From Pseudomonadota bacterium (lineage in GTDB: Bacteria; Pseudomonadota; Alphaproteobacteria; Caulobacterales; Caulobacteraceae): a DNA stretch of 61,053 nucleotides. Below, in pieces: positions 36,846 to 44,972 of the stretch (its first letter is position 1; each line of letters opens with the position of its first letter). The position numbers and the translations under genes were made by a program. The stretch spans positions 1 through 61,053 of the forward strand of contig JAHWJX010000004.1 in NCBI GenBank assembly GCA_019348195.1. Reading direction: 5' to 3'. The notes under the pieces are model-generated. The model was not told where the DNA came from, made no database searches, and saw nothing but the letters and a program-made list of their open reading frames with translations.

Positions 36846-36849
36846 AGAG

Positions 36850-37206
36850 CTATCGCTCCAGCACGAGCTCGAAGCCCGCGCCGGCGGCCTGGGCGAGCGC
36901 TTCAGGCTTCTCCGCGCGGACGCGGACACGGCGGACACGGGCGTCATCCAAGCAGGCGCGGGCGAGGCGGTCGGCGAAGGTCTCGACCAGCTGCAGGTGA
37001 CCGTCGGCCAGGACCGCCGCCGCTGCTGCGACCACCGTCTCGTAGTTGATCGTCGAGTCCAGCCCCATGTCCAGCTCGAGCTCCGCATCCAGCTCCACGT
37101 CCACCAGCAAGGGCTGTGTGCGCCCGTGTTCGTGGGCGTGGACGCCGATGGCGGCTTCCAGCCTGAGTCCGTGCACGAACACGCGTTGCAGCATCGGCCG
37201 GGTCAT
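36850..37206 (-). CDS. folB: Dihydroneopterin aldolase
   Basis: A 118-aa FolB. Core: FVHGLRLEAAIGVHAHEHGR (IGVxxxE), NYETVVAAAAAVL and ETFADRLARACLDD. Acts in folate synthesis, cleaving dihydroneopterin to 6-hydroxymethyl-dihydropterin. ATG 37206 overlaps the SDR stop (ATGA). Upstream open frame is not homologous. Confidence 0.9.
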   Translation of the reverse strand: MTRPMLQRVFVHGLRLEAAIGVHAHEHGRTQPLLVDVELDAELELDMGLDSTINYETVVAAAAAVLADGHLQLVETFADRLARACLDDARVRRVRVRAEKPEALAQAAGAGFELVLER

Positions 37207-37964
37207 CGGCCGGCGACGTCCGGGGTTCGCCACGCCAGGTGCTGACCGGAATCGACGGCGATCATCTGCCCGGTCACGGTAGGCGCTTGCAGGAGAAAGC
37301 GGAAAGCCGTCGTGATGTCGGCCAGCTCGACGATCCGTTCCAGGGGCGTGGCGGCCGCCTCCGCCTCGAACTCCCCGGCAGCCTGGTGGATGCTGGCTAG
37401 GGTCGGGCCGGGGCCGATCCCGTTCACCCGGATGCGGGGCGCCAGCGCCTGCGCCAGGGTTTGCGTGGCGGACCACAGCGCGGCCTTGCTGAGCGTGTAA
37501 CTGAAAAACAGCGGATTGGGCCGCCAGACCCGCTGATCCAGCATGTTGACCACCAGGCCGGAGCCATCCGCCGGCATCTCCGCGGCGAAGCTCTGCGCCA
37601 GCAGGACCGGCGCGCGAAGATTGGCGTCCATGTGCGCGGCCCAGCTTTCGCGGGTGATCCTGCCCAAGCGGTCGTCGTCAAAGAGCGAAGCGTTGTTGAC
37701 CAGCAGGGTCACCGGGCCCAAGGCATCCGCGGCGCGGGGAACGAGGCCCTCGACTTCACTCCAGCTTCCCAGGTCGGCCTGGAGCGCGGCGGCGCGGCGG
37801 CCCTTTGCGCGCACGAGCCCCACGACTTCATGGGCCTCCTCGCGGGAGCTGCGGAAATGGACCGCGACGTCGTAGCCGGCCTCCGCGGCGGCCAGGGCCA
37901 AGGCGCGGCCGATGCGCCGCCCGGCTCCAGTGACGAGAGCCGTTCCTGGCGCCGCGCCGCTCAC
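37203..37964 (-). CDS. SDR family oxidoreductase, FolM/pteridine reductase-like
   Basis: A 253-aa short-chain dehydrogenase with VTGAGRRIGRALALAAAEAG (TGxxxxIG with GRRIG as in pteridine/dihydromonapterin reductases), NNAS, and the catalytic pair YTLSKAAL. The overlap with folB supports a role in pterin reduction. GTG 37964. Confidence 0.85.
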   Translation of the reverse strand: MSGAAPGTALVTGAGRRIGRALALAAAEAGYDVAVHFRSSREEAHEVVGLVRAKGRRAAALQADLGSWSEVEGLVPRAADALGPVTLLVNNASLFDDDRLGRITRESWAAHMDANLRAPVLLAQSFAAEMPADGSGLVVNMLDQRVWRPNPLFFSYTLSKAALWSATQTLAQALAPRIRVNGIGPGPTLASIHQAAGEFEAEAAATPLERIVELADITTAFRFLLQAPTVTGQMIAVDSGQHLAWRTPDVAGR

Positions 37965-37967
37965 GCC

Positions 37968-38048
37968 TCAGTCGCCGCGGCCGAACTCGTAGAAGTTCAG
38001 CCCGACGAACACGGCCAGGAAGATCGCGATGATGAGGATGGCGCCCAT
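37968..38048 (-). CDS. 26-aa single-helix membrane microprotein
   Basis: ATG 38046-38048 to TGA at 37968-37970 encodes M G A I L I I A I F L A V F V G L then NFYEFGRGD: a nearly pure hydrophobic helix of 17 residues and a short hydrophilic tail. It lies 3 nt upstream of the SDR gene on the same strand. Too short for most gene finders; no name known. Confidence 0.45.
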   Translation of the reverse strand: MGAILIIAIFLAVFVGLNFYEFGRGD

Positions 38049-38087
38049 GGCCGGACGGCTTAAACCCGCCGAGCGGGAGGAACAAGC

Positions 38088-38561
38088 TTGAGCCGAGTGA
38101 AACGCGCAATGGAGCGTCGGCTGCGGCCCGCCATCCAGATGTGGGCCCGGCTGACCCGAGGCGCGACCTTGGGAGTCCGGGCCCTAGTCACGGACAGAGA
38201 CGGCCGCGTGCTGCTGCTGGAGCACAGCTATGTGCCCGGCTGGCACCTGCCCGGCGGCGGCGTGGACCGGGATGAGACGCCGGAAGCGGCGGCGGCGCGA
38301 GAGCTGGTGGAGGAGGCCGGCGTGCGGCCGGCCGAGCGTCCGCGCCTGTTGTCCGTGCACGACAATCGCCGACGCTTCCGCGGAGACCACGTCCTGCTCT
38401 ACCGCGTCGAGCGCTGGACGCAGGAGGCGGCCACCTCGCGCGGCGAGATCCTGAGGGTCGGATGGTTCAGCCCTGGCGACCTCCCGCCGGGAACCACGCC
38501 GGCCACCCGTCGCCGCATCGCCGAGGCGCTCGGCGGCGGCGACCCTGACCCCTTCTGGTGA
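38088..38561 (+). CDS. NUDIX hydrolase
   Basis: A 157-aa protein with the NUDIX box GGGVDRDETPEAAAARELVE then EAG (GX5EX7REUXEEXGU pattern). TTG start at 38088 is supported by GGGAGG 7 nt upstream. Hydrolyses a nucleoside diphosphate linked to some moiety; substrate unknown. Convergent with pgsA. Confidence 0.88.
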   Translation: MSRVKRAMERRLRPAIQMWARLTRGATLGVRALVTDRDGRVLLLEHSYVPGWHLPGGGVDRDETPEAAAARELVEEAGVRPAERPRLLSVHDNRRRFRGDHVLLYRVERWTQEAATSRGEILRVGWFSPGDLPPGTTPATRRRIAEALGGGDPDPFW

Positions 38562-38565
38562 GCCG

Positions 38566-39204
38566 CTACGCCGGCTGCGCCCCGGCCATCTGGCTGCGGG
38601 CGGCGCGCCAGTAGATCCAGCCGGTCCACAAGGTCACGGCGGCGGCGACCCACATGGAGACGTCGGCGGCCACCTCGAAGGGGCCGCGCAGGCCCGGGTC
38701 GGACGGCAGTCGCCAGGCCGGCCAGGACGCCACGATCAGCTGCGCTCCCAAAGCGACCAGTTGCAGGGTGGTCTTCCACTTGGCCAAGGGCGTGACGGGG
38801 AACTTGACGCCCCGGCCCGCTCCCACTTCGCGCAGGGCGGAGACGAAGAACTCACGAAACAGGATCAGCGCGCCGGGCGCCACGATGTGCGGGTTGGCCC
38901 CCAGCGAACCCAGCCCCAGGATGGTGCCGGCCACCAGGATCTTGTCGGCGATCGGGTCCAGGATGGCGCCCCAGACCGACTCCGCGTTCCACCGGCGCGC
39001 GGCCCAGCCGTCGAAGAAGTCGGTGACCGCCGCCAGTACAAAGGCCACGAAGCTCCACCGCTGCAGGCCGAACTGGGCCTCCGGCGTCAGGCTGTCGCTC
39101 AGGAAGGGAATGTTGCCCGACGCGCCCGCGAGGCAGATGAACATCACGAGCCCCAGCACCAGGCGCGCGCCGGTGAGCAGGTTGGGCAGGGCGGCCAGAT
39201 TCAT
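38566..39204 (-). CDS. pgsA: CDP-diacylglycerol-glycerol-3-phosphate phosphatidyltransferase
   Basis: A 212-aa integral membrane enzyme of phosphatidylglycerol synthesis. The CDP-alcohol phosphatidyltransferase motif D(G)xxAR...G...D...D reads DFFDGWAARRWNAESVWGAI then LDPIADK. N-terminus NLAALPNLLTGARLVLGLVM, ATG 39204. The open frame upstream shows no homology. Confidence 0.93.
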   Translation of the reverse strand: MNLAALPNLLTGARLVLGLVMFICLAGASGNIPFLSDSLTPEAQFGLQRWSFVAFVLAAVTDFFDGWAARRWNAESVWGAILDPIADKILVAGTILGLGSLGANPHIVAPGALILFREFFVSALREVGAGRGVKFPVTPLAKWKTTLQLVALGAQLIVASWPAWRLPSDPGLRGPFEVAADVSMWVAAAVTLWTGWIYWRAARSQMAGAQPA

Positions 39205-39305
39205 GCTCGCCTTTTGCGGGCAGGCTTGACGGTTGGCAAGCGCCGGACGGCTTGACCCTGGCGCGGGCGGGGGGCCTAGTCGGCCGCAAACACCGGAGCG
39301 CCCCC

Positions 39306-41138
39306 ATGCACCGCAGAACCTTCCTGACCGCCGGATCCGCAGTGTCCGCCTTGAGCTCCACCCCTGCCCTGGCCCAGGCGGTGAACACGGTTGCAACCGG
39401 CACGCCGGATGGGCGCCTGCGCGCCCTCCTGGACCGGTTCCACCAGGCGCAGCTGGAGCGCAATCCGGAGGAGGCCACAGCCGCCGGGCTGGACGCAGGC
39501 GTCCACGCGGCCCGCAAGAGCCGGCTCAACGACCGCTCCCCTGAGGCGCGGACGCGGCGGCTTGCGGAAGCCCGCCGGGAGCTGGCGCAACTGACCGCCA
39601 TCCCGCGCGGGCAGCTGTCGCCGGCGGCTCGCGTCGACCAGGACGTGGTCCGCTATGCGCTCGAACGCGAGATCGGCGACATCTCCGGCTTCGTCTCCTC
39701 GCCCGGGTCGCCCTACGCGCTCAGCCAGCTGACCGGCGCTTATCAGAGCGGGCCGGACTTCTTGGACAGCCAGCATACCGTCAAGACGCGCGGTGACGCG
39801 GAGGCCTATCTCCTGCGCCTGAACGCGCTCGGGACCGCCATCGACCAGGACCTCGCGCGGCAGCGCCAGGAAGCCGCGGCGGGCGTGATCCCGCCCGATT
39901 ACGTGCTGGACATCGCCATCGCCCAAACCCAGGCGCTCCGGGCCGCGCCGGCCGGCCAAAGCGGACTCGCCCGCTCCGTGGGGCGCCGCGCGCGTGAGGC
40001 GGGCGTCGCCGGCGACTGGACCGGCCAGGCGGCGCCGATCGTGGAACGAAGCGTTTATCCTGCCCTGGATCGGCAACTGGTCGCCTTGAGGACCCTGCGC
40101 GCTCGGGCCCGGCCGGAGCCGGGGGCATGGCGCCTGCCCAAGGGGCGCGAGCTTTACGCCCGCGCCGTGCAGGCCGCCACGACCACGAACCTGACCCCCG
40201 CCCAGATCCACACGCTCGGCCGCGAGCAGGTGCGCCAGATCAGCGCTCAGATGGACGCCATCCTGCGCGCGCAGGGCCTGACCCAGGGGCCGGTCGGCGC
40301 GCGTGTGGTGGAGATGAGCCGCAGGCCGGACCAGCTTTACCCCAACACGGACGCGGGCCGGGAGGCGCTGCTGGCCTCGCTCAACGATCAGATCCAGGGG
40401 CTGCAGCCCAAGCTGCCCCAGTTGTTCGGAACCCTGCCCAAGGCCTCCGTCGAGGTCCGGCGCGTGCCCCCCGCCATCCAGGATGGCGCGCCGAACGGCT
40501 ACTATCAGGCGCCCACCTTGGACGGCTCACGGCCGGGCATTTATTGGATCAATCTCAAAACGGTGACGGACTGGCCGCGATTCTCCCTGCCCACCCTCAC
40601 CTACCATGAGGCCAACCCCGGCCATCACCTGCAGATCACCGTGGCGCAGGAGAACGAGGCCATCCCGCTGATCCGACGCACGGCCTATTACAGCGCGCAC
40701 GGCGAGGGCTGGGCCCTGTACTCCGAACAACTGGCCGACGAGATCGGGGCCTACGCCGACAACCCGCTGGGCCGTTTGGGCTTCCTCCAGGCGCTGCTCT
40801 ATCGCGCCGCCCGGCTGGTGGTGGACACCGGCCTGCACGACCTTCGCTGGTCGCGCGAGCGCGCCACGCGCGAGTTCATCGACATCACCGGCTTCCCGGA
40901 AGGCCGCGCTCAACGCGAGGTGGACCGCTACTCGGTCTGGCCCGGCCAGGCCACGAGCTACAAGGTCGGCCACAACACCTGGCTGCGCTTGCGGGACAAG
41001 GCGAAAGCACGGCTGGGTTCGCGGTTCGACATCCGCGCCTTTCACGACGCGGCCTTGGCCGGGGGCTCCATGCCCCTGACGGTGCTCGAACGGGTGGTGG
41101 ACGAGCACATCGCCGCGCGCGCGGGCCGAGCCGCCTGA
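39306..41138 (+). CDS. DUF885 family exported protein (predicted zinc peptidase)
   Basis: A 610-aa protein. The N-terminus HRRTFLTAGSAVSALSSTPA reads like a Tat/Sec signal. The C-terminal third has the DUF885 metal motif YHEANPGHHLQ, followed by HGEGWALYSEQLADE as in the carboxypeptidase-like gluzincins. Likely periplasmic; substrate unknown. ATG 39306. Confidence 0.88.
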   Translation: MHRRTFLTAGSAVSALSSTPALAQAVNTVATGTPDGRLRALLDRFHQAQLERNPEEATAAGLDAGVHAARKSRLNDRSPEARTRRLAEARRELAQLTAIPRGQLSPAARVDQDVVRYALEREIGDISGFVSSPGSPYALSQLTGAYQSGPDFLDSQHTVKTRGDAEAYLLRLNALGTAIDQDLARQRQEAAAGVIPPDYVLDIAIAQTQALRAAPAGQSGLARSVGRRAREAGVAGDWTGQAAPIVERSVYPALDRQLVALRTLRARARPEPGAWRLPKGRELYARAVQAATTTNLTPAQIHTLGREQVRQISAQMDAILRAQGLTQGPVGARVVEMSRRPDQLYPNTDAGREALLASLNDQIQGLQPKLPQLFGTLPKASVEVRRVPPAIQDGAPNGYYQAPTLDGSRPGIYWINLKTVTDWPRFSLPTLTYHEANPGHHLQITVAQENEAIPLIRRTAYYSAHGEGWALYSEQLADEIGAYADNPLGRLGFLQALLYRAARLVVDTGLHDLRWSRERATREFIDITGFPEGRAQREVDRYSVWPGQATSYKVGHNTWLRLRDKAKARLGSRFDIRAFHDAALAGGSMPLTVLERVVDEHIAARAGRAA

Positions 41139-41315
41139 TTGGCCCGCTGCGACCAGATCTTCAGTCGGTGAGAACCGCCTGAGGCGTCAATCGCCGGAGC
41201 ACGACCCAACCGCTTCGGCCTGAGAAGGCGCAGCGCGTGAAGGTCTGGTCTAACGCGCCCGGGCGTCAGCGTCCATGCCCCGAGATGTCGATCGGCGGCC
41301 GTAACGGGCGCGTCC

Positions 41316-43178
41316 TCACTTCCGGAAATAGGCGTGTATCCGCTCGGCGAGCGCCTGGTTCACGCCCTCCACCTTCAGCAGGTCGGGCACGTCCGCGCGC
41401 GCGACGCCCCGGGCCGAACCAAAGGCGTGCAGCAGCGCGCGCTTGCGGCCGGGCCCCACGCCTTCGATCTCGTCCAGCGGGTTCTTCTTGAGGTCGATCG
41501 CCCGGCGGGTGCGGTGGGCCCCGATGGCGAAGCGGTGCGCCTCGTCACGCAGCCGCTGAAGGTAGTAGAGCGCGGGAGAGCGCGGCTCCAGCATGAAGGG
41601 CTCCTTGTGCGGGAAGAAGAAGCGCTCCAAGCCGGCGTCGCGGTCCGGACCTTTGGCGACCCCCGCGACGGGGATGTCGTCCACACCTAGCTCGGCCATG
41701 ACGCCCAGCGCCGCCGCCAGCTGACCCTCGCCGCCGTCGATCAGGACCAGGTCGGGACGCCCCGAGCTCTCGCCTTCCTCCTCCTCCTTGACCAGGCGTG
41801 AGAAGCGACGGCGCAGCACCTCGCGCATCATGCCGTAGTCATCGCCCGGGACCAGGTCCGTGCTCTTGATGTTGAACTTGCGATACTGGTTCTTCTGAAA
41901 GCCTTCGGGGCCGGCCACGATCATGGCGCCCACGGCGTTGGTCCCGCCGATGTGGGAGTTGTCGTAGACCTCGATCCGCTCGGGCATGCCTTCCAGGCCG
42001 AAGGTTTCCGCCACCGCCGTCAGGATCTTGCCGGTGGCCGAGCTTTCGGACAGCCGGCGGCCCAGCGCCTCGCGGGCGTTGGTGAGCGCGTGTTGCACCA
42101 GTTCGCGTTTCTCGCCCTTCCTGGGCGCCACGATCTCCGTCTTGCGGCCGCGCCGCTCGGCCAGGGCTTCGCACAACAGTTCGCGGTCCGGCACATCGTG
42201 GGACAGCAGGATCAGCGCCGGGACCGGCTTGTCCTCGTAGAACTGTCCCAGAAAGGCGTTGAGGATGTCCGCTTCGGAGTCCGTCTTGTCCACCCGCGGG
42301 TAATAGGCGCGGTTGCCCCAGTTCTGGCCGGCGCGGAAGAAGAAGACCTGCACGCAGGCCTGACCGCCCTCGGCGTGCAAGGCGAAGACGTCCGCCTCCT
42401 CCACCTTTTCGGGGTTGATGGACTGCTCCAGCGTGATGGAGGAAAGGGCGCGAATGCGGTCGCGCAGGCGAGCGGCCTTCTCGAACTCCATGTCTTCGGC
42501 GGCGGCCGTCATGTCTGAGGCCAGGCGGGCCATCACAGTGCGGCTCTTGCCCTTCAGAAAAGCCGCGCACTCCTCGACGTACTCGGCGTAGTCCTCCGGC
42601 GTGACATTCCCGTCCACGCACGGGCCCGAGCAGCGCTTGATCTGGTGCAGCATGCAGGGGCGCGTACGGGTGGAGAATACGCTGTCCGAGCAGGAGCGCA
42701 GCAGAAAGGCCTTTTGCAGCGTCGCCGCCGTGCGATTCACGGCCCAGGTCGACGCAAAGGGGCCGAAGTAGTCGCCCTTGAGGGTGTGCGCGCCACGGTG
42801 CTTACGGATCTGCGGAACCGGGTGGTCGCGGCGGATCATCAGCTCGGCGAAACTCTTGTCGTCGCGCAGCACGACGTTGAAGCGGGGCTTCAGCCGCTTG
42901 ATCATGTTGGACTCGAGGAGCAGGGCCTCGGTCTCCGTGCGGGTGGTGACGAACTCCATGGCGCGGGTGAGCGCGACCATGTGCTGAAGCCGCTGGGAGT
43001 GGGCGCGGCCCTGGGCGTATTGCAGCACGCGCTTCTTGAGGCTGCGCGCCTTGCCCACGTAGAGCACCTCCCCGCCCTCGCCCAGCATGCGGTACACGCC
43101 GGGCGAATCAAGCAGCCGGCGCGTCTCGTCCTTGATCAGGGCGGCGCCGGTGAGCGGTGGGGAGAGCGTCTCGGACAT
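41316..43178 (-). CDS. uvrC: Excinuclease ABC subunit UvrC
   Basis: A 620-aa nucleotide-excision-repair nuclease. GIY-YIG domain at the N-terminus ([20 protein letters not shown]), UVR motif [20 protein letters not shown], the RNase H-like domain with [20 protein letters not shown] and [10 protein letters not shown], and HhH at the C-terminus. ATG 43178 (MSETLSPP). The 177 nt between this stop and the DUF885 gene holds no ORF or clear hairpin. Confidence 0.95.
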   Translation of the reverse strand: MSETLSPPLTGAALIKDETRRLLDSPGVYRMLGEGGEVLYVGKARSLKKRVLQYAQGRAHSQRLQHMVALTRAMEFVTTRTETEALLLESNMIKRLKPRFNVVLRDDKSFAELMIRRDHPVPQIRKHRGAHTLKGDYFGPFASTWAVNRTAATLQKAFLLRSCSDSVFSTRTRPCMLHQIKRCSGPCVDGNVTPEDYAEYVEECAAFLKGKSRTVMARLASDMTAAAEDMEFEKAARLRDRIRALSSITLEQSINPEKVEEADVFALHAEGGQACVQVFFFRAGQNWGNRAYYPRVDKTDSEADILNAFLGQFYEDKPVPALILLSHDVPDRELLCEALAERRGRKTEIVAPRKGEKRELVQHALTNAREALGRRLSESSATGKILTAVAETFGLEGMPERIEVYDNSHIGGTNAVGAMIVAGPEGFQKNQYRKFNIKSTDLVPGDDYGMMREVLRRRFSRLVKEEEEGESSGRPDLVLIDGGEGQLAAALGVMAELGVDDIPVAGVAKGPDRDAGLERFFFPHKEPFMLEPRSPALYYLQRLRDEAHRFAIGAHRTRRAIDLKKNPLDEIEGVGPGRKRALLHAFGSARGVARADVPDLLKVEGVNQALAERIHAYFRK

Positions 43179-43333
43179 GGTCGTTGAAGATAAGGCGGAC
43201 GGTTCGCCTGCGAAGGGAGCAGTCACGTCATCGCGAGCGGCTTTACAAGCCGGGCGGTTGGGATACAGGCTGGGGGTCGAACGTTAAGGAGTCGACGGAG
43301 GCGCCCTCCGTCGAGCAAGGGAGACTCCCCAAG

Positions 43334-43768
43334 ATGGCGGCCAAGCTTTCCGGACCCGGCGGCAAGGGCAAGTTCGAGCTCGGGCAGAACGCCGACATCA
43401 ACGTCACGCCCTTCGTGGACGTCATGCTGGTGCTTCTGATCATCTTCATGGTCGCCGCGCCGCTGGCCACCGTGTCCATCCGCCTCGACCTGCCGCCCGC
43501 CACGCCCAGCACCTCGCAACCGGAAGAGCCCGTGGTGGTATCGATCCAGCGCTCGGGCTCGGTCTATATCGGCGATCAGGAAACCGCGCCCGCCCGGCTC
43601 GCGGCCGACCTGAACGCCCGCTTCGGCATCACCCAGGTCACCGAGGAGCGGGTCTTCGTCCGCGCCGACGAACAGGTCCGCTATGTGGCCTTTATGGAGG
43701 TGCTGAACGCCCTTCAGGACGGCGGCTACTACCAGATCGCCCTGATCTCCGAAGACTTCAACACCTAG
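43334..43768 (+). CDS. exbD: ExbD/TolR-family protein (no adjacent exbB)
   Basis: A 144-aa protein with the ExbD core NADINVTPFVDVMLVLLIIF and a periplasmic C-terminal half. A second ExbD-family gene besides tolR (218-676), standing alone: no ExbB or TonB next to it. Its TAG shares CTAG (43765-43768) with the convergent cheR stop. Probably serves TonB energisation with an ExbB encoded elsewhere. Confidence 0.9.
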   Translation: MAAKLSGPGGKGKFELGQNADINVTPFVDVMLVLLIIFMVAAPLATVSIRLDLPPATPSTSQPEEPVVVSIQRSGSVYIGDQETAPARLAADLNARFGITQVTEERVFVRADEQVRYVAFMEVLNALQDGGYYQIALISEDFNT

Positions 43769-44595
43769 GTTCCCGTTCTGGGGGCCGTCAACCCGGCCTT
43801 GCGAGGAAGCGTGAAGAGGCCGCGTCCACCGGGCGCGGCCTCGAACATGTCCGGGGCCTCACAGACCGCTTCGGAGGCGCCCAGCACCAGCACGCCGTCG
43901 GGGGCGAGCCTGCCCGCCAGACCGTGGAGAACATGGCGCCGAGCCTCCGGCGCGAGATACATCAGCACATTGCGGCACAGGATCAGGTCGAAGCGGCCGA
44001 GCGGCGCCATGTCGTGCAGCAGGTTGAAACGGCGCCACCGCACGGCCTGCCGCAGTTCCGGCCGGATCCGCCAAGCGTCTTCGGTCTTTTCGAACCAGCG
44101 CAGCAACTGAGCGATGGGCAGTCCGCGTTGCACCTCGAACTGGGTGTAGAGGCCCGCCTTCGCCTTGTGCAGACAACGCTCGCTGAGGTCGGAAGCACAC
44201 AAATCCAGCCTCACGCCGGGAAGGTCCGCAGCCAGCATGGCCAGAGAATAGGGTTCCTGTCCGGTGGCGCAGGCGGCCGACCAGACGCGGACAGCCCCGC
44301 CCGGTCGTGCGCCCGCCAGGGCCGGGAGCACCGCATCCCGCAGCAGGTCGAACACGGGGCGGTCGCGGAGGAACACCGTCTCGCTGTTGGCCAGCGCGTC
44401 CGTAACGGCGTTCAACAACGCCTCACCCGGCTGGGCCCGCAACGCTTGCAGCAGGGCGTCGACGCCCGGCAGATGTTCGGCATGGGCCACCGCCGCCAGT
44501 CGCGTTTCGGCCAAGTAGGCTTGGTCGGGCGGCAGCACCAACCCCGAGCGAGCGCCCACGATCTGAGCCAGCACCTCCATGTCGGAGGGGGTCAT
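43765..44595 (-). CDS. cheR: CheR-type protein-glutamate methyltransferase
   Basis: A 276-aa CheR with the N-terminal helical domain (residues about 1-75) and the SAM-binding core: VRVWSAACATGQEPYSLAML (CxTGEEPYSLA type), LCASDLSERCLHKAKAGLYT and FDLILCRNVLMYL. Methylates chemoreceptor Glu residues in known systems. ATG 44595 overlaps the upstream response-regulator stop (ATGA). No MCP gene nearby. Confidence 0.92.
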   Translation of the reverse strand: MTPSDMEVLAQIVGARSGLVLPPDQAYLAETRLAAVAHAEHLPGVDALLQALRAQPGEALLNAVTDALANSETVFLRDRPVFDLLRDAVLPALAGARPGGAVRVWSAACATGQEPYSLAMLAADLPGVRLDLCASDLSERCLHKAKAGLYTQFEVQRGLPIAQLLRWFEKTEDAWRIRPELRQAVRWRRFNLLHDMAPLGRFDLILCRNVLMYLAPEARRHVLHGLAGRLAPDGVLVLGASEAVCEAPDMFEAAPGGRGLFTLPRKAGLTAPRTGT

Positions 44596-44972
44596 GCCGT
44601 CCGTCCGAACGGTAGCCCCGCTTCAGCGAACTTGGCTTCGATAATGTCGCCGTCGAACGGCTTCATGATGTATTCGTTGGCGCCCGCCGCTAGGGCGGCG
44701 GCGATGTGCTCCGGCTCGTTGCGGGTGGTGCACAGCACCACGATCGGCCGCTCGCCGCCTGGCTCGCGGCGCAGGGCGTGGAGAAACTCCAGGCCGTCCA
44801 TCACGGGCATGTTCCAGTCGAGCAGCACGGCGTCGGGCAAGCGGTCGCGGCAGAGCGCCATGGCTTCGGCGCCGTCGGAGGCTTCCTCCACCTGAAAGTC
44901 GAGCGCTTCCAGGATCCGGCGCGCGACCCGACGGATCACGCGGCTGTCGTCGACGATGAGGCAGGTCCTCAT
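44592..44972 (-). CDS. cheY: CheY-like single-domain response regulator
   Basis: A 126-aa REC domain: acidic pocket IVDDSRVIRRV, phosphorylatable Asp in AVLLDWNMPVMDGLEF, Thr in VVLCTT, and Lys in YIMKPFDGD. Overlaps both neighbours by ATGA, so all three che genes are translationally coupled. Probable phosphate acceptor from the CheA-like kinase. Confidence 0.92.
   Translation of the reverse strand: MRTCLIVDDSRVIRRVARRILEALDFQVEEASDGAEAMALCRDRLPDAVLLDWNMPVMDGLEFLHALRREPGGERPIVVLCTTRNEPEHIAAALAAGANEYIMKPFDGDIIEAKFAEAGLPFGRTA

Noticed and set aside
41139-41315. Intergenic stretch between DUF885 and uvrC genes
   Set aside because: Examined for a small RNA, hairpin or short ORF; nothing convincing was seen.
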